DNA of 64,000 bases from Palsa-1447 sp964414785. Its GTDB lineage: Bacteria; Verrucomicrobiota; Verrucomicrobiia; Opitutales; Opitutaceae. Of the stretch, positions 47,756-57,241 are shown piece by piece; positions within the stretch are counted from its first letter, which is position 1, and the number at the start of each line of letters is the position of its first letter. Where the stretch lies: NCBI GenBank assembly GCA_964414785.1, contig CAYPXZ010000010.1, positions 27,594-91,593 on the forward strand, given 5' to 3'. A model generated the notes under the pieces. The model had not been told where the DNA came from and ran no database searches. It saw only the letters and a program-made list of their open reading frames with translations. Made by a program: the position numbers and the translations under genes.

Positions 47756-49074
47756 GGGGAATGCTCGGAGCGGCCGACCTCGTAGAGGAGGTCATCGGGC
47801 CTATCCAGGACGAAGAACCGGGTCGGCCCGGCGCCGCCCGACACGGACAGCAGATAGCGGCGGCCGGAGGCGTCGCTGCCGGCGACGGCCACCGTCCGGT
47901 GGGGAAACTTCCCGTCCACCAGGGCCTGGAGGTCGGCGCCGGGGCTTTGGGCCGGAGCGCCGCCCGGGGCCTCCTGCGCGGCGGCCGGCGACCGCCTTCC
48001 CTCGACGTCATAGCTGAGCGCCTCCGAGGACGACAGCGTGACGCGGACGTGGCCCGGATCCGACCAGGCGAGCTGCGTCGGCGGCAACGCCGACTTGGGG
48101 AACCTGCCGTAGGCCAGCCGGCCGGGCCTGTCGATGTCGACGATCGCAAGTTCAAGCGTGGATTTTATCGACCGCAGGTAGGCGACGTGCGCTCCGTCCG
48201 GGGCGAGGACGGCATAGTCGGGCACGTCCACGGTTCCCAGGGCCCTTGCCTCGCCCACCTCGACACGGCCCTCGGGCACCGAATCGTGCCGCAGCCCGAG
48301 GCTGTCCCTTCCGAAGTACTTGGAGGCGACAACGGCCATGAGGCGCAGCTGCTTGTCGAACTGGTTCCGGTGTTCGCTGACGCTGAACCGCGTCTGCCAG
48401 AGGAGCTTTGGCCTCCTCTCCTTGAGGAGATCCTGAAGGTCGTAGGCGAGAAGGACGACGAAATAGCGGTACGTGCGAAGGTCCGGGTCCGCGGCCGAGT
48501 CGTACCCGAGCATCATCGCGTCCTCCCGGTCGACCATGGCACCCGCGAAGTTCGCGGCCTTGGCCTGGAAAAGGTACTGATCCCGAAGGCCCGTCGGTCC
48601 CACGGTGAAGGGTGTGACTCGGGACGATGGCGGGCCGAGCTGCTCGGTCATCTTTGCCACGATCGACGAGGGGGCCTTCTCGGCCGGGGCGCGGGTCGTT
48701 CCCCAGTAGACGACGATCAATAGGCTTCCCGAGGCGGGATCGAGGGCGGGAAAGTACTTCTGGGAGGCGAGCGGCCCGGCGATGGACTGGGACACGTCCT
48801 TGAAGGTCATCTTGTCGATCGTGTCGTCGGCCAGTTCGCCGCTCAGGTACCCGCCCTCCTTGAAGACATAGGTTTCGGGGCGAAACGATCCGTCGGGCAG
48901 CTTGGAGCGGGCGTAGCCTGCGCTCACCGACGAGGCGACCGCCTCGAACTCCTCCGCTCGTGCGGCCGGCCCTCCCAGAAACAACGCCCCGGCGAGCGCA
49001 AGCAGGCACGTGCGCAGGGTGGGGGGGACTGGGAGTCCCCAGCAATACCCGGGGAATCTGGTCTCGGTGGCCAC
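47752..49074 (-). CDS. Secreted protein of unknown function
   Basis: About 440 residues from GTG 49074. The start is uncertain: other GTG/TTG codons lie upstream and the frame stays open to 49461. The chosen start precedes a signal peptide (LRTCLLALAGALFLGG, cleavage near ARAEEF). I do not recognise the family. The middle has SLLIVVYWGTTRAP, TYRYFVVLLAYDLQDLLKE and KLLWQTRFSVSEHRNQFDKQL. The C-terminal part repeats beta-propeller-like strands (DYAVLAPDGAHVAYLRS; PTQLAWSDPGHVRVTL; GRRYLLSVSGG), consistent with a WD40/TolB-like propeller. Its stop overlaps the next gene's start. Function unknown. Confidence 0.65.
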   Translation of the reverse strand: MATETRFPGYCWGLPVPPTLRTCLLALAGALFLGGPAARAEEFEAVASSVSAGYARSKLPDGSFRPETYVFKEGGYLSGELADDTIDKMTFKDVSQSIAGPLASQKYFPALDPASGSLLIVVYWGTTRAPAEKAPSSIVAKMTEQLGPPSSRVTPFTVGPTGLRDQYLFQAKAANFAGAMVDREDAMMLGYDSAADPDLRTYRYFVVLLAYDLQDLLKERRPKLLWQTRFSVSEHRNQFDKQLRLMAVVASKYFGRDSLGLRHDSVPEGRVEVGEARALGTVDVPDYAVLAPDGAHVAYLRSIKSTLELAIVDIDRPGRLAYGRFPKSALPPTQLAWSDPGHVRVTLSSSEALSYDVEGRRSPAAAQEAPGGAPAQSPGADLQALVDGKFPHRTVAVAGSDASGRRYLLSVSGGAGPTRFFVLDRPDDLLYEVGRSEHSP

Positions 49075-49403
49075 GGTGGGGGTCCATGACGTGAGCAGGG
49101 ATGGGTGTGGCACTGCAACCCAGTACAACAGCGACCCGGCCCGGACTACTTCAAAACCCTTGGGAAAAATGCGTTGGAGTGCGTCCAAATCAGAATGGGC
49201 GTGACGCTTCATTGCACGGGGCGCAGTATCCCCGGGCAACCATCCCTTGGCTGGGGAGGTCCGGCCAATTTCCAGCGTTTGCTCCGGCCGGTGCCTGCAG
49301 CCTGAGACCAACCCCCTGTCCATCATGCGTCCCCAAAGGGGATGCACCCAAGCCCCTCTCAAGCCCTGCCCCAACGCCGTCCCCGCGTGAACCTGCACTG
49401 ACG
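49075..49403. other. Divergent intergenic region
   Basis: The 329 bases between the minus-strand secreted gene and the plus-strand GH2 gene hold no supported gene. The minus-strand frame remains open through it, so a longer N-terminus of the secreted protein cannot be excluded. No clear promoter boxes or hairpins with T-tracts were seen. Confidence 0.4.
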
Positions 49404-51617
49404 ATGTCCTCCCCTTCGCAAAGGGAATCGGTCTACCCGAATAGACCCCAGCATCCCACAATGTGGCAGATCGCCCGGCGCGGCGGCGCCTCGGGCGGGG
49501 CCGAGAGCGAATGGATGCCCGCCTGCGTGCCGGGGGCCGTCCAGCTCGACTGGGCTCGGGCCCGCGGGCTTGCCGACCTCGCGTTTGGGCAGAACGTGGC
49601 CGCCTACGCGGGCCTCGAGGACGACCATTGGCTCTACCGCACGGAGGTCCCCCCGGTGGCCCTGAGGGCCGGCGAGGGCCTCTACTTCCACTGCGGCGGT
49701 GTGGACTTCCAATGCGAGGTTCGGCTTGGGGGTACCCCCGCGGGCAGCCATTGCGGCATGCTTACGGCGTTCGACCTGGACGTCTCGGCGGCGAAGCCTG
49801 GGACCCCGCTCGAGGTGATGCTATTGCCGGCGCCCAAGCGAAAGGGAATGCCCGCGGACCGCACCCAGGCGAGCAACGTGACGAAGCCCGCGGTAAGCTA
49901 CGGCTGGGACTGGCACCCGAGGCTGATCCCGCTCGGGCTGTGCGAGGAGACGGGTTTCGAGGTGCGCCCCCGGGTCCACATCCGCACGGTCGACTTCGCC
50001 TATGAGCTGGCGGAGGACCTCTCGTCGGCCGAGGTCGCCGTGTCGGTCGACTGCAGCGAGCCCGGGGCGAGGCCTTCGTGGCGCCTTTTGGACCCGGTGG
50101 GACGGGTCGTCCTCGAGCGGACCGAGCCGCGGGGCCGCCTGGAGCGGCCCCAGCTCTGGTGGACGCACGATCATGGCGAGCCCTCACTCTACACGCTTGA
50201 GGTGTCGCTCCCCGGCGGAGACCTTCTGAGGCGCAGGGTGGGGTTCAGGCGGGTGAGGCTGGTCATGTTCCCCGGCGCATGGGACGGCGACGGCCCGTTC
50301 CCGAAGTCGCGAGAGAGGCCGCCGGTGACAATCGAACTCAATGGGCGCTCGATCTTCGCGAAGGGAAGCAACTGGGTGTGCCCGGACATCTTCCACGGCA
50401 GGGTCGACGGCGACACCTACGCCCCGCTCCTTAAGCTCGCACGCGGGGCGCACTTCAACCTGCTGCGCTGCTGGGGCGGGGCGCCCGCCCCGAAGGAGGC
50501 GTTCTTCGAGCAGTGTGACGCGCTCGGCATCCTCGTCTGGCAGGAGTTCCCGCTTGCCTGCAACCTCTACCCGGACGAGCCGGCCTACCTCCGGATGCTC
50601 GACCGCGAGTCGCGCTCCCTGATCGCCCGGGTGCGCCAGCATCCGTGCCTGGCGCTGTGGGTCGGGGGCAACGAGCTGTTCAACTCCTGGTCCCGGATGA
50701 CGGACCAGAGCCTGGCGCTTCGCCTTCTCAACCGCAACTGCCTCGAGCTGGACCGCGACACGCCCTTCCTGCCCACGGCGCCGGTGGAGGGCATGGGGCA
50801 TGGCGACTACCGCTTCCGCCACAAGGGCAGGGACGTATTCGAGACCTTCCAGGGCGCGGCGTGCACGGCGTACACGGAGTTCGGGTGCCCGGGGGCCTCG
50901 CCGGTCGACTACCTGAAGACCTTCATCCCGCAGGATGAGCTGTGGCCGCCGCGCGCGGGCTCGAGCTGGGAGACCCACCACGGCCTCGGGGCCTGGGAGG
51001 CGGAGACGACCGCATGGCTGTGCACCACCACGCTCGAGCACTATTTCGGGCCCTCGGCCTCGCTCGAGGAGATGGTGGCCAGGAGCAGCTGGCTCCAGTC
51101 CGAGGGATACCGCTCGATCTTCGAGGAGGCGCGCCGCCAGCAGCCGCGGTGCTCCATGGCGCTCAACTGGTGCTTCAACGAGCCGTGGCCGAGCGCGGCC
51201 AACAACAGCATCATCAACTGGCCGGCCCGTCCCAAGCCCGCCTACTCGAGCGTGAAGGCGGCGTGCCGGCCGGTCCTGGCTTCCGCCAGGGTCCCGCATT
51301 TCCAGTGGAGGGCGGGGGAGCTCTTCACGGCCGAGCTCTGGATCCTTAATGACACGCCCTCGGTGCAGCCGGCCGGGGAACTCAGGGCGGAGCTCGTGGT
51401 GGGGGGGCGCCGGCATCTCCTGTGCGACTGGGCCTTCCCGGCTCTGGCCGCTCAGGGCAACCTCGCCGGACCGCGGGTCCAGATGGCGCTCCCCGCGGGC
51501 CTTCAGGGCGACTTCTTCCTCGTGCTGACGGTGATGCCCAACGAGTCCTGGTCGAGCTCCTACCGGCTCAGCCTCCGCTCCCCGGGGCTTCCCCCCGGCG
51601 ACGCCGCGACGCCTTGA
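49404..51617 (+). CDS. Glycoside hydrolase family 2, beta-mannosidase-like
   Basis: A 737-residue GH2 enzyme. The N-terminal sugar-binding domain has ACVPGAVQLDWARARGL and DDHWLYRTEV. The sandwich domain has VSYGWDWHPRLIPLGL, a beta-mannosidase-type signature. The catalytic TIM barrel has KGSNWVCPDIF, HFNLLRCWGG, the acid/base Glu in LWVGGNELFN and the probable nucleophile in AYTEFGCPGAS. It would release non-reducing beta-mannose from glycans. No signal peptide is evident, so it may act on imported oligosaccharides in the cytoplasm. The start may also be ATG 49461. It is shorter than many family members, mostly in the C-terminal domain. Confidence 0.85.
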   Translation: MSSPSQRESVYPNRPQHPTMWQIARRGGASGGAESEWMPACVPGAVQLDWARARGLADLAFGQNVAAYAGLEDDHWLYRTEVPPVALRAGEGLYFHCGGVDFQCEVRLGGTPAGSHCGMLTAFDLDVSAAKPGTPLEVMLLPAPKRKGMPADRTQASNVTKPAVSYGWDWHPRLIPLGLCEETGFEVRPRVHIRTVDFAYELAEDLSSAEVAVSVDCSEPGARPSWRLLDPVGRVVLERTEPRGRLERPQLWWTHDHGEPSLYTLEVSLPGGDLLRRRVGFRRVRLVMFPGAWDGDGPFPKSRERPPVTIELNGRSIFAKGSNWVCPDIFHGRVDGDTYAPLLKLARGAHFNLLRCWGGAPAPKEAFFEQCDALGILVWQEFPLACNLYPDEPAYLRMLDRESRSLIARVRQHPCLALWVGGNELFNSWSRMTDQSLALRLLNRNCLELDRDTPFLPTAPVEGMGHGDYRFRHKGRDVFETFQGAACTAYTEFGCPGASPVDYLKTFIPQDELWPPRAGSSWETHHGLGAWEAETTAWLCTTTLEHYFGPSASLEEMVARSSWLQSEGYRSIFEEARRQQPRCSMALNWCFNEPWPSAANNSIINWPARPKPAYSSVKAACRPVLASARVPHFQWRAGELFTAELWILNDTPSVQPAGELRAELVVGGRRHLLCDWAFPALAAQGNLAGPRVQMALPAGLQGDFFLVLTVMPNESWSSSYRLSLRSPGLPPGDAATP

Positions 51618-51647
51618 CGGTCGGCCGCGACGACGTTTGTTTCAGGA

Positions 51648-52979
51648 ATGGTTCCGACGCGAATTCCCTGGAAATGGGCCCCCCTCACGCGGCTGTGCGC
51701 GGCCGCCCTCATCGCCCTTGCGGCCGGCGCCGGGGGACGAGCCGGACCGGAACCGGGCGGCGACGAGCTGAGGCTTGCGATCATCCTTTCAAGGCACGGC
51801 GTGCGGACGCCGCTCATCGGCCCCGAGGCGCTCGAGGCCATTGGGGGGAAGGCCTGGCCGAAATGGGAGGCGGCCCCGGCGATACAGACGCCCCACGGCA
51901 ACCAGCTCATGGCGCTCATGGGCGACTACTACCGGGCGCGCCTCCTAAGGGACGGCGCCCTCTCGGGGGCCCCCTCTGCGGACGCCGACCGCGTCTTCAT
52001 CCGCACCGACAACGACCAGCGGACGATCGAGACCGGCCGGATCCTCGGAAAGGCGCTGTCGCAGGTCGGCGACCCCGAGGTTCATGCCCTGGCCGAGGGG
52101 GTCACGGACCCCCTGTTCAGGCCCTACGAGGCCCATGTCGGCAATGCGGACACCTCCCTTGCCGCCGCCTCGATCCTGGGCCGGATGGGTGGGGATCCTC
52201 GGAACCTGGATCGAGCCTACGCCAGGCAGTTCGAGGAGCTTAAGGGCATCCTCTTCGGCCCCGGCGCCGCGCCCGGGGCCGACTCGGTGTTCAGCGCCCC
52301 GTCGTCGGTCTCGCCGGGCCACGGTCGGTCCCTGGTCGATTTCACGGGCCCGTTCCAGGGCGCGCTGGAGACTACCGACGCGCTTCTCCTCGAGTACGTG
52401 GATTCGAAGCCCATGGCCGATGTCGGCTGGGGCAGAATGGACGAAAAGGGGCTCCTGGACGTCCTTTCATTGCACGAGGCCTTTTTCGACATGGCGGAGA
52501 GGACCCGGTATCCGGCGCAGGTGGGCGCGTCCAACCTCGCGAGCCACATCGTCGATACCCTGGAGCAGGCGGCGACCGGCGACTCGGTGCCCGGGGCATT
52601 GGGGCCGACCGGCGAGCGCGTCGTCGTCCTCGTGGGGCACGACACGAACCTGGCATGCCTCGGGGGCCTCTTCGACATGAACTGGTGCATCGACGGGAGC
52701 CAGATGAACCCGACCCTGCCCGGGAGCGCCCTTGTGATCGAGCTGTGGAGGCACGGCGGCAAGGACGGCCCGTTCTTCGTGAGGACGACCTACGTGTCGC
52801 AGACGCTCGACCAGATGAGGGAGTCGGCGCCGCTTTCGCTCGAGCATCCGCCCGCCCTGGCGCCCATATTCGTCCCCGGGTGCAGCGGCGCCGGTCCCGG
52901 CTACGACGCCCCGCTGGCCGCGTTCGTCCGGCAGGCGCGGCGTGTCATCGACCCCGCCTTCATCGCCCCCGAGCAATGA
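51648..52979 (+). CDS. Histidine acid phosphatase (phytase/glucose-1-phosphatase type)
   Basis: A 443-residue secreted branch-2 histidine phosphatase. A hydrophobic N-terminal signal (LCAAALIALAAGAGG) precedes IILSRHGVRTPLIG, the RHGxRxP motif with the nucleophilic His. IRTDNDQRTIETG follows, and VVLVGHDTNLACLGG carries the HD proton donor. It removes phosphate from phosphomonoesters such as phytate or sugar phosphates in the periplasm. It starts 30 bases after the GH2 gene on the same strand, so the pair could be co-transcribed. Substrate preference between phytase and sugar phosphatase cannot be resolved. Confidence 0.9.
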   Translation: MVPTRIPWKWAPLTRLCAAALIALAAGAGGRAGPEPGGDELRLAIILSRHGVRTPLIGPEALEAIGGKAWPKWEAAPAIQTPHGNQLMALMGDYYRARLLRDGALSGAPSADADRVFIRTDNDQRTIETGRILGKALSQVGDPEVHALAEGVTDPLFRPYEAHVGNADTSLAAASILGRMGGDPRNLDRAYARQFEELKGILFGPGAAPGADSVFSAPSSVSPGHGRSLVDFTGPFQGALETTDALLLEYVDSKPMADVGWGRMDEKGLLDVLSLHEAFFDMAERTRYPAQVGASNLASHIVDTLEQAATGDSVPGALGPTGERVVVLVGHDTNLACLGGLFDMNWCIDGSQMNPTLPGSALVIELWRHGGKDGPFFVRTTYVSQTLDQMRESAPLSLEHPPALAPIFVPGCSGAGPGYDAPLAAFVRQARRVIDPAFIAPEQ

Positions 52980-53018
52980 GGCGATTGCAATCCGTGCGGG
53001 TTGCCTGAAGATCGCGGG

Positions 53019-53426
53019 ATGGTAAAAATAACCGGGGAATACCAGGGGGATCTCCACTGCCTGTCCGTACACGGGCCGTCGGGCAGCGCGCTGACAACGG
53101 ACGCACCCAAGGACAACCAGGGCCGCGGCGAGGCGTTTTCGCCGACCGACCTGATTGCCACGGGCTTCGCCACCTGCATTGCGACGACGATGGCCATCTT
53201 CGCGCGAAAGCACGGGGTCGACCTGAAGGGCATCCGCTACGAGGTCACTAAGGAGATGTCCGCGGACGCCCCGCGCAGGATCTCGCGCCTGTCGGCCCGC
53301 CTCTGGCTCCCGCCTTCGGCTCGAGCGGTGCCGCAAGGCGTCCTTGAGAAGGCCGCGAACGCGTGTCCCGTCCACCAGAGCCTCTCGCCCGCCGTGGAGA
53401 AGGCGGTGGAGCTTATCTGGGAGTGA
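53019..53426 (+). CDS. OsmC-family peroxide-detoxifying protein
   Basis: A 135-residue OsmC/Ohr-fold protein. The two redox cysteines are in ATGFATCIATTMAIFA and ANACPVHQSL, and GRGEAFSPTDLIATG precedes the first. By family it reduces organic hydroperoxides using thiol donors in the cytoplasm. ATG 53019 is preferred over an upstream in-frame TTG. It is closer to the YhfA/OsmC-like group than to Ohr. The 3' end overlaps the convergent secreted-protein gene by 14 bases. Confidence 0.9.
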   Translation: MVKITGEYQGDLHCLSVHGPSGSALTTDAPKDNQGRGEAFSPTDLIATGFATCIATTMAIFARKHGVDLKGIRYEVTKEMSADAPRRISRLSARLWLPPSARAVPQGVLEKAANACPVHQSLSPAVEKAVELIWE

Positions 53427-53895
53427 CCCCGGCGATGGGGGCCTGCGAGCCCACGAGCTCGTAGGTCGTGTCGTACGTGAGGGCGATCCTGCGGGTCACG
53501 AATACCCTCACCTTGATCTTCCCCCCCTGGGGGCCGGTCGGCGTCGCTCGCCCCTCGACCCGCCGCACGTCCCCGGACCTGCTGATCGCCTTCCCGGTGA
53601 AGTCGACCCACTTACCCTCGGCGACCCGCCTCAGGTCGTCGTCGGGGATCGAGATCCAGATCCGGCCGGTCTCGTTGTAGAAGAAGTAGGGGAAGACCTT
53701 CGCCGAGTAGGTCGACGAGTACACGACGTTCTTCCTCACAAAAGGGGGCATTATCATCGTGACCGTCCCGATGTAGATCGACGCGGACGAGGACTTGATG
53801 TCCACGACGCTGAATCGGTCCATGGTGTCTCCGGCCGCCCCGAGGGGCGAGGCAAGGGCAACGAGCAGGAGGAGGGGGGCTGCGATCCTGGGCAC
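53413..53895 (-). CDS. Small secreted protein of unknown function
   Basis: A 160-residue protein from GTG 53895, chosen because it begins a clean signal peptide (IAAPLLLLVALASPLGAAG). The mature part is beta-rich: SASIYIGTVTMIMPPFV, VFPYFFYNETGRIWISIPDDD and WVDFTGKAISRSGDVRRVEGRA. I do not recognise the family, but similar small verrucomicrobial proteins with D-D-L-R-R and W-V-D-F-x-G-x-A are plausible relatives (inference). It diverges from argH with about 100 bases between, and its end overlaps osmC. Confidence 0.6.
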   Translation of the reverse strand: MPRIAAPLLLLVALASPLGAAGDTMDRFSVVDIKSSSASIYIGTVTMIMPPFVRKNVVYSSTYSAKVFPYFFYNETGRIWISIPDDDLRRVAEGKWVDFTGKAISRSGDVRRVEGRATPTGPQGGKIKVRVFVTRRIALTYDTTYELVGSQAPIAGVTPR

Positions 53896-54001
53896 CCGGC
53901 GATTCTGGGGGGTGCGACGGGGTGGGCAAACTGGAAAAGGGGGCGGCAATCTTTCGCGTTGCGCCTGCGCGCGGCGACGGGTCATCTCCTTGCAGTCATC
54001 C

Positions 54002-55402
54002 ATGGCCAAGAACAAACAAGCCACATGGGGCGGTCGCTTCGAGGCGGGCCCCGCGGCGCTGATGCTCAAGTTCAGCGAGTCGGCCTCGTTTGACCGGAGG
54101 CTCGCCCCGTTTGACATCGCTGGCAGCATGGCCCACTCGGCCATGCTTGCCCACGTGGGGCTGATCACCGCCAGGGAGCGCGACGCGATCCACGTTGGTT
54201 TGGGGGAGATCCTCGCGGAGATCGAGGGCGGCCGGTTCGCCTGGGACGAGCGGCTCGAGGATGTCCACATGAACATCGAGCACGCACTCACGATGCGGGT
54301 GCCGGCCGCGGCGAAGCTCCACACGGCGCGCAGCCGCAACGACCAGGTCGCAACCGACATGAGGCTCTTTTTCAAGCACGCGTGCGGCGTCCTGGGTGCA
54401 AAGGTCGCGGGGGTCCAGAGGGCCCTCCTGGCGTCGGCCGACGCGGCCAAGGGGATCCTGATCCCGGGCTACACCCACCTGCAGCGGGCGCAGCCCGTCT
54501 ACGCGGCGCACCACCTGCTCGCGTGGATGGAGATGCTTGGGCGAGACCGGGCCCGTTTCGCGGAAGTCTCAGAAAAGGCCAACGAATGCCCGCTCGGCTC
54601 GGGGGCGCTTGCGGGAACGACGCTCCCGATCGACCGGGAGTACGCGGCGAAGCTGCTCGGGTTCGTCGATTCCAAGGGCCGCGCGAGGGTGACCCAGAAC
54701 TCGATGGACGCGGTCGCGGACAGGGACATCCACATCGAGTTCGCGTCGGCCTGCGCGCTGTTCGGCCTGCATTTCTCGAGGATCGCCGAGGACCTGATCC
54801 TCTGGAGCAGCGCGGAATTCAAGTTTGTCGCCCTCCCGGACGAGTTCTGCACGGGCAGCTCGCTGATGCCGCAGAAGAAGAACCCGGACTCCTGCGAGCT
54901 CCTGCGCGGCAAGTCCGCGCGCCTTCAGGGCAACCTCCACACCCTCCTCGCGCTCGTGAAGGGCCTGCCGCTCACGTACAACCGCGACCTGCAGGAGGAC
55001 AAGCCCCCGGTGTTCGACAGCTTCGACCAGGCGTCGATATGCGCCGATATCCTCGGGGCCACGGTGGGGGGGATGTCCTTCAACCGCGATCGCTGCTCCG
55101 CGGCCGCTTCGGACCCGGCGCTCCTGGCCACGGACCTCGCGGACTACCTCGTCGCCCGGGGTGTCCCGTTCCGCGAGGCGCACCACGCCGTGGGCGCGGT
55201 CGTGGCGCTTGCCGAGCGCAAGGCCTGCACGATCCCCTCGCTCACGACCGAGGAGGTGCAGCGGCTCCACCGCGGATTCGGCGCAGACTGGGCGAAGGTG
55301 TTCGACCTGAAGCGGGCGCTTGCGATGCGCAAGGGGACCGGGATGCCCGGGCCCGCGCAGCTGTCCCGGCAGCTTGCCCGCTGGAAGAAGCTCCTTGCCT
55401 AG
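54002..55402 (+). CDS. argH: Argininosuccinate lyase
   Basis: A 466-residue ArgH of normal length. It splits argininosuccinate into arginine and fumarate, the last step of arginine synthesis, in a homotetramer. Motifs are ATWGGRFEAGPAALMLKFSESASFD at the start, AKLHTARSRNDQVATD, GYTHLQRAQP and the family signature GSSLMPQKKNPDSCEL. ATG 54002 gives the canonical N-terminus. No other arg gene is near. It is followed after 30 bases by mutL on the same strand. Confidence 0.96.
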   Translation: MAKNKQATWGGRFEAGPAALMLKFSESASFDRRLAPFDIAGSMAHSAMLAHVGLITARERDAIHVGLGEILAEIEGGRFAWDERLEDVHMNIEHALTMRVPAAAKLHTARSRNDQVATDMRLFFKHACGVLGAKVAGVQRALLASADAAKGILIPGYTHLQRAQPVYAAHHLLAWMEMLGRDRARFAEVSEKANECPLGSGALAGTTLPIDREYAAKLLGFVDSKGRARVTQNSMDAVADRDIHIEFASACALFGLHFSRIAEDLILWSSAEFKFVALPDEFCTGSSLMPQKKNPDSCELLRGKSARLQGNLHTLLALVKGLPLTYNRDLQEDKPPVFDSFDQASICADILGATVGGMSFNRDRCSAAASDPALLATDLADYLVARGVPFREAHHAVGAVVALAERKACTIPSLTTEEVQRLHRGFGADWAKVFDLKRALAMRKGTGMPGPAQLSRQLARWKKLLA

Positions 55403-55432
55403 GGGCTGCCGCGCCGGCGCTTTCCCATTGGA

Positions 55433-57166
55433 ATGGCAAAGGTCCGCATCCTTCCCGACCGCGTCGCCAACCAGATTGCCGCCGGCGAGGTGATCGAGCG
55501 GCCCGCGGCCGTCGTCAAGGAGCTCCTCGAGAACGCCCTGGACGCCGGGGCCCGGCGGGTCGTCGTCGAGTTCGCCCACGCGGGCCGTTCGCTCATCCGC
55601 GTCGAGGACGACGGCAGCGGCATGTCCCCGGAGGACGCGAGGACGGCGCTCCTGCGCCACGCGACGAGCAAGATCGCGGATTCCACCGACCTGAACAGGC
55701 TCTCCACGTTCGGATTCCGGGGCGAGGCGCTGCCCTCAATCGCGAGCGTGTCGCGCTTCACGCTGCGCACCCGGGAATCCGCGAGCGACTCCGGGACGGA
55801 GATCACCGTCAGCGCGGGCAGGGTGGTCCACGAGAAGGACTGCGGCCGGCCCGTCGGGACGCGCATCGACGTGGAGCACCTCTTCGAGCCGGTGCCCGCC
55901 CGCCGGAAGTTCCTGAAGACTGACCGGACCGAGGCCGGCCACATCGTCGACTGCGTGCGGCTCTACGCGCTCGCGTGCCCGGGGACGTCCTTCACCCTCG
56001 TGGAGGACGGCAAGGAGGTCTTCAGGTCCCCCGAATGCTCAACGCTCTCGGACCGCGTGGCCGAGATCTACGGGCGCCAGACGGCGGAAGGGCTCCTGGC
56101 CCTCGACGTGGCCGAGCCCGGGCTGCGCATTTCCGGCCTCATCGGTCGCCCCGGCGTCGGCCGGGGCAACCGCCACGACATGGTGACCTTCGTGAACACG
56201 CGTCCCGTGGACAGCAGGGTCCTCAACGGCGCCCTGATCGAGAGCTACCGGGAATCGCTGCCCCAGGGCCGCTACCCGGTGGCGTTCGTCTTTGTTGAAT
56301 GCGATCCCGCCGAGGTGGACGTGAATGTCCACCCGGCCAAGCGGGAGGTCCGGTTCAGGAGCGAGTCCATCGTGCGCGGTTTCGTGATCCGCGCGATCCT
56401 CTCGAGGCTGCGCGAATGGGGAGGGCAGGCCGCAGGGCCCGCCCGGGTCCCCGCTGCCCAAGGCACCCTTGGGGCCCCAGCCGCCCTTCCCGGCCCGTTC
56501 GAACCCATGGTGGCCGAGCCCGCCGCCGAGCGGGCTCCGGCAGGAATCGGGCCCGCGCGCGCAGCGCCCCGGCCCGATGGGCCCGCGGCGGGGCCCGACT
56601 GGAGGTTCGTCGGCACGGCGCACGAGAGCTACGTCCTCTTCGAGACGGGGCAGGGGCTTGTGCTGCTCGACCGCCGCGTCGCCCACGAGCGGATCTGGTA
56701 CGAGCGCCTGAAGGCCCAGTACGAGTCGGGGCGGCTGTCCGTCCAGAGGCTCCTCCTGCCGATTCCTCTCGAGCTCAACCCGATCGCTGCCGCCGTGCTC
56801 AAGGACAACACGGAGTTCTTCAGCAGCCATGGGATGGAGATCGCCGAATTCGGGCGGAACTTCTTCCGCATCGAGGCGCTGCCCGACTGGCTGGAGCCCG
56901 GCGACGCCGAGTCATTCATCCGTGACCTCGTGGGGGCGCTGCGCGAGGGGAGGATCCCCACGGCGGATGTCGCCCAAGCGCGGGACGAGTTCGCCCGCCT
57001 TGCTGCGGCAAAGGCGGTTCGCCTGCCGCAGCGGATCGGGGAGGCCCAGGCCCTGTCGCTCCTTCGAGACCTCTTCGCGACCTCCTCGCCCGTGTCGGGA
57101 CCCAGGGGGCACCCGACCTACGTCGAATTGAACCATGGGGAGCTCTCCCGGCGGTTCCAGAAATAG
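55433..57166 (+). CDS. mutL: DNA mismatch repair protein MutL (degenerate endonuclease site)
   Basis: A 577-residue MutL. The GHKL ATPase domain is intact: IAAGEVIERPAAVVKELLENALDAG, VEDDGSGM, HATSKI and TFGFRGEALPSIASV. A Pro/Ala-rich linker (about 330-395) leads to the C-terminal dimerisation domain. There the endonuclease motifs are altered. The DQHAxxExxxxE site reads DRRVAHERIWYE (D413 onward), the Cys of the ACxxA motif is Ala (AAAKAVR), and CPHGRP reads GPRGHP. It therefore probably coordinates repair without nicking DNA, like E. coli MutL. It follows argH by 30 bases. Confidence 0.94.
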   Translation: MAKVRILPDRVANQIAAGEVIERPAAVVKELLENALDAGARRVVVEFAHAGRSLIRVEDDGSGMSPEDARTALLRHATSKIADSTDLNRLSTFGFRGEALPSIASVSRFTLRTRESASDSGTEITVSAGRVVHEKDCGRPVGTRIDVEHLFEPVPARRKFLKTDRTEAGHIVDCVRLYALACPGTSFTLVEDGKEVFRSPECSTLSDRVAEIYGRQTAEGLLALDVAEPGLRISGLIGRPGVGRGNRHDMVTFVNTRPVDSRVLNGALIESYRESLPQGRYPVAFVFVECDPAEVDVNVHPAKREVRFRSESIVRGFVIRAILSRLREWGGQAAGPARVPAAQGTLGAPAALPGPFEPMVAEPAAERAPAGIGPARAAPRPDGPAAGPDWRFVGTAHESYVLFETGQGLVLLDRRVAHERIWYERLKAQYESGRLSVQRLLLPIPLELNPIAAAVLKDNTEFFSSHGMEIAEFGRNFFRIEALPDWLEPGDAESFIRDLVGALREGRIPTADVAQARDEFARLAAAKAVRLPQRIGEAQALSLLRDLFATSSPVSGPRGHPTYVELNHGELSRRFQK

Positions 57167-57241
57167 TCCCACGGGCCCTCGTTTTTGCGTGACCCCCCCG
57201 GGGGCCGGCGCGAATCTGGTGTAGGTTAGGCACATCCACTC

